In this document: positions 31,543-36,328 of the stretch, piece by piece
Layout of the letters: the number at the start of each line of letters is the position of its first letter
How positions within the stretch are numbered: the stretch's first letter is position 1
NCBI RefSeq assembly: GCF_000479005.1
Contig: NZ_AWXC01000024.1
Location: 1-36,328, forward strand
Direction: 5' to 3'
Length of the DNA stretch: 36,328 nucleotides
Source: Prevotella sp. BV3P1
GTDB taxonomy: Bacteria > Bacteroidota > Bacteroidia > Bacteroidales > Bacteroidaceae
The notes under the pieces: generated by a model
Database searches by the model: none
The model's input: only the letters and a program-made list of their open reading frames with translations
Told to the model about the DNA's origin: nothing
Translations under genes and position numbers: made by a program

Positions 31543-31574
31543 CAAAAGTAGTAAAAATTGCCAAATCCCACAAA
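31543..31574 (-). promoter_or_regulatory. Promoter of the DUF4494-yggS unit
   Basis: On the minus strand, TTTG at 31574-31571, a 20-base spacer and TACTTTTG at 31550-31543. This is a complete match to the Bacteroidetes consensus, about 50 bases before the ATG. Confidence 0.82.
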
Positions 31575-31650
31575 TGGAACAAGTGACTTATGAAGACCGT
31601 ATGGATAATATTATTTGATTCCAACTCTCATATTTTATATCCACACTTCA

Positions 31651-31680
31651 TTTGGCGTTCAGATTTATTTGTTACCTTTG
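31651..31680 (+). promoter_or_regulatory. Promoter of the aminotransferase gene
   Basis: TTTG at 31651-31654, an 18-base spacer and TACCTTTG at 31673-31680. It shows that the start further upstream at 31615 is not used, because it lies before the promoter. Confidence 0.78.
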
Positions 31681-31686
31681 CACCAT

Positions 31687-31800
31687 ACACGCAAGCGAGT
31701 TTGGCGCATGAATGATAACACACGCCACGCTCACTTGCACGATTGTCAAGACCGAGGGGAAAAGTCCAGCAAGCAGCTCCCCAGAAGAATATTAAATTAT
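31687..31800 (+). promoter_or_regulatory. Structured 5' leader of the aminotransferase mRNA
   Basis: The leader is about 115 bases. GCAAGCGAGTTTGGCG (31691-31706) pairs with CGCCACGCTCACTTGC (31723-31738) with two mismatches and one wobble. A second stem joins GGGGA (31756-31760) and TCCCC (31778-31782). The type is unknown. It could be a cis-regulatory RNA for an amino-acid metabolic gene. Confidence 0.45.
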
Positions 31801-33012
31801 ATGCCAGAAATATCTGTTCGAGGATTAGAGATGCCTGAGTCGCCCATACGCAAGTTGGCTCCTTTGGCGACAGCGGCAAAGGCACGCGGAATCAAGGTTT
31901 ACCACCTCAACATTGGACAACCCGACCTTCCGACGCCACAAGTAGGATTGGATGCGCTCAAACATATCAACCGAACCATCTTGGAATATTCGCCCAGCCA
32001 AGGCTGTCTATCATATCGAGAGAAGCTGGCGGGCTATTACAAAAGGTACGACATCAATGTTTCGGCCGATGACATCATTATCACATCAGGTGGTAGTGAG
32101 GCGGTGTTGTTCGCCTTCATGAGTTGCTTAAACCCTGGAGACGAAATCATTGTGCCTGAACCTGCGTACGCCAACTACATGGCTTTCGCCATTAGTGCGG
32201 GTGCGAAGATCAGGACTATCGCAACAACCATCGAGGAAGGTTTTTCACTTCCCAAGGTTGAAAAGTTTGAAGAGCTGATCAACGAGCATACCCGCGCCAT
32301 CATGATTTGCAATCCCAACAATCCTACCGGCTACCTGTACACCCGCAGAGAGATGAACCAAATCAGGGACTTAGTGAAGAAATATGACCTGTTTTTGTTC
32401 TCAGATGAGGTTTATCGGGAGTATATCTACACCGGTTCCCCTTACATCAGTGCCATGCACTTGACGGGCGTTGAGGACAATGTCATCCTCATTGACTCGG
32501 TTTCCAAGCGATATAGCGAGTGTGGCATACGTATCGGAGCGCTGATAACACGCAATATCGAGGTAAGAAAGGCCGTGATGAAGTTCTGTCAGGCTCGCCT
32601 TTCCCCTCCTCTTCTTGGACAGATTGTGGCAGAAGCATCGCTCGATGCACCAGAAGAGTATTACCGTACGGTGTACGATGAGTATGTAGAACGACGCAAA
32701 TGCCTCATCGACGGACTGAACAAAATACCGGGCGTGTACTCTCCTATACCGATGGGAGCCTTTTATACAGTAGCAAAATTGCCTGTAGATGACAGCGAGA
32801 AATTTTGTCGATGGTGCCTGGAAGAGTTCTCATTTGAAGGTGAAACGGTGATGATGGCACCCGCTGCGGGCTTCTACACCACGCCGGGAGCTGGATTTAA
32901 TCAAGTGCGCATCGCCTATGTTCTCAACAAACACGATCTTGAAAAAGCACTGGTCGTGCTGCGCGAGGCATTAGACAAATATCCTGGAAGAGTGGAACAA
33001 GAGCGATTGTAA
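31801..33012 (+). CDS. Class I/II PLP aminotransferase (AspC-like)
   Basis: This fold-type I PLP enzyme most resembles aspartate/aromatic aminotransferases. From the ATG at 31801 it has 403 residues. It contains LNIGQPDLPTP (about 38-48), ITSGGSEAVLFAF with the PLP-phosphate turn, NPNNPTGYLY, and SVSKRYSECGIRIG with the PLP lysine at 236. It ends in VRIAYVLNK with the carboxylate-binding Arg. Substrate choice is not readable from sequence. It is followed by the permease gene after 85 bases. Confidence 0.9.
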   Translation: MPEISVRGLEMPESPIRKLAPLATAAKARGIKVYHLNIGQPDLPTPQVGLDALKHINRTILEYSPSQGCLSYREKLAGYYKRYDINVSADDIIITSGGSEAVLFAFMSCLNPGDEIIVPEPAYANYMAFAISAGAKIRTIATTIEEGFSLPKVEKFEELINEHTRAIMICNPNNPTGYLYTRREMNQIRDLVKKYDLFLFSDEVYREYIYTGSPYISAMHLTGVEDNVILIDSVSKRYSECGIRIGALITRNIEVRKAVMKFCQARLSPPLLGQIVAEASLDAPEEYYRTVYDEYVERRKCLIDGLNKIPGVYSPIPMGAFYTVAKLPVDDSEKFCRWCLEEFSFEGETVMMAPAAGFYTTPGAGFNQVRIAYVLNKHDLEKALVVLREALDKYPGRVEQERL

Positions 33013-33097
33013 CATACGGTTGGACAGGAATTGCCAACCCAGTTCTTTCCTCCTGCAATGCTTCAACGACACCATTCCATTAACGACAAAACCAAGT

Positions 33098-34345
33098 ATG
33101 AACTTACCTTTATTCATAGCAAGAAGAATTTACAGCGTGAACGGTGAAAAGGCGGAGGCCTCCAAGCCTGCCATTAGGATTGCTACCGCTGGCATTGCCA
33201 TCGGCCTTGCTGTGATGATCGTGTCTGTCTGCGTGGTGTTTGGTTTCAAACATGCTGTCAGTGCGAAGGTTATTGGATTTGGCAGCCACATCCAAGTGGC
33301 TAACTTCATGACGCTGCAAACCTCAGAATCATATCCTATTCAGATGACAGACTCCTTGCTTGAGGTGCTGAAAAACACGCAAGGCGTAGAGCATGTTCAA
33401 CGATTTGCAACCAAACAAGGGGTACTGAAGACCGATTCTGACTTCCTTGGCGTTGTTTTCAAAGGGGTTGGACCTGACTTTGACTCAACCTTCATCCACC
33501 AAAATCTGATGGAAGGAAGCATTCCTGCCTTCTCTGACACAAAAAGCAGCAACAAAATATTGCTATCCATGTCGATGGCTAAGAAGCTGAAATTAAAAAC
33601 TGGCGACAGGATATTTGCTTATTTCATTGACCACGCTGGGGTCAGAGTGAGGCGCTTCACCATCGCAGGCATCTATCAAACCAACTTGGCACAATATGAT
33701 GATGTCACCTGCTTCATGGACCTTTACACGGCTGTGAAGCTCAATGGCTGGGAAACAGACCAGGTGTCGGGTGCTGAAATTACGGTGAAAGACTTCAATA
33801 AGGTTGATGACACGGAAGCTATATTCATCAATCGCTTGAACAGAACGGTGGATCATTACGGCGAAACTTATTCATCGAAGACCATCAGAGATATCAGTCC
33901 CCAGATTTTCTCATGGCTGGATCTGCTCGACTTGAACGTTTGGATCATTCTTGCCCTGATGATTGCCGTAGCCGGAGTAACCATGATTTCAGGACTTCTC
34001 ATCATTATTCTTGAACGTGTCACCATGATTGGCGTACTGAAAGCCATGGGAGCCAAGAACGCGATGATTAGACATACGTTCTTATGGTTTGCCGTCTTCA
34101 TTATCACCCGCGGTCTTCTCATCGGCAATTTCATTGGCATTGGTCTGGTTTTGTTGCAGAGATACACTGGCATTATCGGTCTGGATCCACAAACTTATTA
34201 TGTAACAACGGTACCAGTTGATATCAATATCCCTATTCTTTTGTTACTAAACGTGGCAACGCTCTTAATCAGTGTTGTGGTTTTAATCGCCCCCAGCTAC
34301 CTCATTTCTCACATACATCCAGCCAAATCCATGAGGTACGAATAG
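33098..34345 (+). CDS. LolE/FtsX-family ABC transporter permease
   Basis: A 415-residue MacB/FtsX-type permease with one N-terminal membrane helix (about 24-49, IATAGIAIGLAVMIVSVCVV) and a periplasmic core (about 60-280). Three C-terminal helices follow (about 285-312, 325-355 and 372-400). It fits the lipoprotein-releasing LolC/E family of Bacteroidetes, which passes outer-membrane lipoproteins to LolA. The ATG at 33098 gives MNLPLFIARRIYSVNGEKA, the usual start with a short basic cytoplasmic end. The longer frame from 33020 adds an unconserved leader. No ATPase gene is beside it, so the partner must be elsewhere. Confidence 0.88.
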   Translation: MNLPLFIARRIYSVNGEKAEASKPAIRIATAGIAIGLAVMIVSVCVVFGFKHAVSAKVIGFGSHIQVANFMTLQTSESYPIQMTDSLLEVLKNTQGVEHVQRFATKQGVLKTDSDFLGVVFKGVGPDFDSTFIHQNLMEGSIPAFSDTKSSNKILLSMSMAKKLKLKTGDRIFAYFIDHAGVRVRRFTIAGIYQTNLAQYDDVTCFMDLYTAVKLNGWETDQVSGAEITVKDFNKVDDTEAIFINRLNRTVDHYGETYSSKTIRDISPQIFSWLDLLDLNVWIILALMIAVAGVTMISGLLIIILERVTMIGVLKAMGAKNAMIRHTFLWFAVFIITRGLLIGNFIGIGLVLLQRYTGIIGLDPQTYYVTTVPVDINIPILLLLNVATLLISVVVLIAPSYLISHIHPAKSMRYE

Positions 34346-34486
34346 GGACTTTCACACTTTCGACGCCACTTCCCAGCTGTTTTTTTATCAAGACATTTTC
34401 GTGTTAGGAGGCTTGTATTCACCTTTTATTGCCAAGACGACAAGCTATCAAAACAACATTTCCGTATTGGATTTTGCGAAAAAACA

Positions 34487-34529
34487 TGCACATATTTCTT
34501 GTACATGTGCAAATAAGACGTTATCTTTG
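34487..34529 (+). promoter_or_regulatory. Promoter of the acyl-CoA synthetase gene with an inverted repeat
   Basis: TTG at 34499-34501, a 20-base spacer and TATCTTTG at 34522-34529 form the promoter. TGCACAT (34487-34493) and ATGTGCA (34505-34511), 11 bases apart, form an inverted repeat that straddles the -33 element. It could be an operator. Confidence 0.6.
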
Positions 34530-34640
34530 CACACATACTTAAATATTGTGCAATAGAATTATTTAAACTGACATCGAAAAATTCAACTAAATGATTTTCA
34601 TATCAGAAATAAAATCCAACTAAGATAAACCGAAAGTAGC

Positions 34641-36317
34641 ATGAAAGAAATTCCGAGTTTTAATGCCCTCATTCAAAAGAGTATTATCGACCATTGGACT
34701 TTGAACGCCCTGACAGACTATAAAGGCGTTACTCTTCAGTATCACGATGTGGCTCGAAAAATAGAAAAGCTTCACATCTTGTTTGAAAACAGCGGAGTTC
34801 AGAAAGGTGACAAGATAGCCCTCTGTGGACGAAACAGTTCTGCTTGGGCATGCGCTTTTTTAGCAACACTGACCTATGGAGCCGTTGCTGTTCCCATTTT
34901 ACACGAGTTTACCGCCGAACAAATACACAACATTGTCAATCACAGCGAAGCAAAGTTGCTTTTCGTCGGCGACGTTGTGGCAACCATCATCGACGAAAAA
35001 GCGATGCCAGACTTGGAAGGAATCGTTTATATTCCCGATTATTCGTTGTTTGTTTCCAGAACAGAGAAGTTGACGTATGCCCGAGAACATCTTAACGAAA
35101 TGTTCGGCAAGAAGTATCCTAAGTACTTCAGACCAGAACATGTCAACTACTATATCGAGCAGGACCCGGAAGAATTGGCACTGATTAACTACACGAGCGG
35201 AACGACAGGATTCTCGAAAGGCGTGATGATACCCTATCGCGCCATGTGGGGAAACGCAGACTTTGCCCAGCACGAGTTGGGCAGCGTCATTCGCAAAGGC
35301 GATCACGTGATGAGCATCCTGCCCATGGCTCACATGTATGGCATGGCCTTTGAATTCATCTATGAGTTTATTTCGGGCTGTCACATCTTCTACCTGACCC
35401 GTCTACCGAGCCCCGCTATCATTGCCCAAGCATACGCAGAAATTAAGCCTGCCTTAATTATTGCCGTACCGCTGGTCATCGAAAAGATTATCAAGAAGCG
35501 AGTCTACCCAAAGATACAGAACAATATGATGAAGCTGTTGCTTAACATGCCTGTCATCAACACCAAGATTCACGAGAAGATTGGACAAGAGGTTATCAAC
35601 GCTTTTGGTGGCAATTTCCATGAAGTCATTATTGGTGGCGCTGCTTTCAACAAGGACATCGAGAATTTCTTGCAGAAGATTGGCTTCCCATATACCGTTG
35701 GATACGGCACAACCGAGTGTGCTCCAATCATCGCATACGCCAACCATGAGACGTTTATCCCCGGTAGTTGCGGTCGTGCTGCCTACCACATGGAAGTAAA
35801 GATAAACAGTAATGATCCTGAGAACGTTCCCGGTGAGATATGGGCCAGAGGCACAAATGTGATGCTGGGCTATTACAAGAATCCAGAAGCCACGGCAGCC
35901 GTGATGGATGCTGATGGCTGGTATCACACTGGTGACTTAGGAACAATGGACGCAGAAGGTAATATTTTCATTAAAGGACGCTTGAAGAACATGCTGCTGG
36001 GTGCGAGTGGACAAAACATTTACCCAGAAGAAATCGAGGATAGGCTCAACGCCATGCCCATGGTCAGCGAGAGTGTGGTGATTCAAGAGAATGATAAACT
36101 GGTGGGATTGGTCTGCCCCGATTTGGATGAAGCTAATTCCATCGGGCTGTCCAGATCGGATATTGAAGAAGTCATGGAACAAAACAGACTGCAACTAAAC
36201 AATGAGTTGCCATCCTATAGCAAACTGAGTGCCATCAGATTACATGATGAAGAATTCGAGAAAACACCAAAGAAGAGCATCAAAAGATATCTTTATCAGA
36301 ATGCACATGAGGCATAA
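34641..36317 (+). CDS. Long-chain fatty-acid CoA ligase (AMP-binding)
   Basis: This ANL-family adenylating enzyme activates long-chain fatty acids to acyl-CoA. The ATP/AMP motif YTSGTTGFSKG is at residues 184-194. GYGTTECAPIIAY is the A5 motif. DGWYHTGDLGTMDAEGN (the A7 Asp) and IKGRLKNMLLGASGQNIYPE (A8) follow. The C-terminal lysine is in KTPKKSIKRYL (about 544-545). The 558-residue length fits FadD15/LACS-type enzymes. It begins a new transcription unit from 34522-34529. The stop is 11 bases from the right edge of the window. Confidence 0.93.
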   Translation: MKEIPSFNALIQKSIIDHWTLNALTDYKGVTLQYHDVARKIEKLHILFENSGVQKGDKIALCGRNSSAWACAFLATLTYGAVAVPILHEFTAEQIHNIVNHSEAKLLFVGDVVATIIDEKAMPDLEGIVYIPDYSLFVSRTEKLTYAREHLNEMFGKKYPKYFRPEHVNYYIEQDPEELALINYTSGTTGFSKGVMIPYRAMWGNADFAQHELGSVIRKGDHVMSILPMAHMYGMAFEFIYEFISGCHIFYLTRLPSPAIIAQAYAEIKPALIIAVPLVIEKIIKKRVYPKIQNNMMKLLLNMPVINTKIHEKIGQEVINAFGGNFHEVIIGGAAFNKDIENFLQKIGFPYTVGYGTTECAPIIAYANHETFIPGSCGRAAYHMEVKINSNDPENVPGEIWARGTNVMLGYYKNPEATAAVMDADGWYHTGDLGTMDAEGNIFIKGRLKNMLLGASGQNIYPEEIEDRLNAMPMVSESVVIQENDKLVGLVCPDLDEANSIGLSRSDIEEVMEQNRLQLNNELPSYSKLSAIRLHDEEFEKTPKKSIKRYLYQNAHEA

Positions 36318-36328
36318 AGGCGTTTTTC

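Noticed and set aside
31741..31790. Possible RNase P RNA piece (GAGGGGAAAAGTCC resembles the conserved GAGGAAAGUCC)
   Set aside because: Only one short match. The rest of the RNase P core is absent and a start codon follows within 40 bases.
31615..31800. Longer aminotransferase N-terminus starting at 31615
   Set aside because: The extension precedes the promoter at 31651-31680 and is not protein-like. The family start is at 31801.

Overview
The window comes from a Bacteroidota chromosome, most likely a Prevotella-type member of Bacteroidales. The evidence is repeated promoters of the Bacteroidetes form (TTTG or TTG, 18-20 bases, then TAnnTTTG), lineage-restricted families (DUF4296, DUF4494, PCMD lipoproteins, C69 dipeptidase), many short lipoprotein signal peptides and the gene order ileS-dksA-like-lspA. 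I did not see any tRNA, rRNA or CRISPR array.

Layout. 1-2200: the decayed edge of a glycosyltransferase-like gene, the rplU-rpmA ribosomal operon and a frameshifted IS30-family relic. 2389-9937: one minus-strand housekeeping operon, read as ileS, dksA-like, lspA, DUF4296 lipoprotein and C69 dipeptidase, from a clear promoter at 9904-9937. 9985-16196: an AT-rich accessory island, all on the minus strand. It holds orphan immunity-like genes, small 3' remnants of polymorphic toxins, an Rhs fragment and four full direct copies of a repeat of about 250 bases, plus truncated or diverged relatives. 16712-28080: WalJ-like metallo-hydrolase, a small lipoprotein, a PCMD lipoprotein with a beta-barrel partner, serS, a broken barrel gene, a fused NfnAB-type flavoprotein, a PD40 protein, a nucleoside phosphorylase and mnmE. 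28209-36317: paired palindromic repeats, a secreted M6 metalloprotease, yggS with DUF4494, an aminotransferase with a structured leader, a LolE/FtsX-like permease and a long-chain acyl-CoA synthetase.

The most interesting part is 9985-16196. Each full repeat starts within about 1-20 bases of the stop codon of an immunity-like gene. Its other end abuts a truncated toxin 3' end or the start of the next module. One toxin remnant overlaps its immunity gene as ATGA, and another is a zinc-metallopeptidase domain whose HExxH motif is broken by one missing base. The 3' end of the repeat carries the last codons of an IS30-like transposase. The locus therefore reads as an accreted, cassette-like array of orphan immunity genes left after toxins were lost, with IS30-derived repeats as likely recombination substrates. 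It is comparable in spirit to the acquired interbacterial defence (AID) clusters of Bacteroidales, but no recombinase gene is visible here.

The functional calls rest on motif and family recognition by eye. No database search or structure prediction was run.
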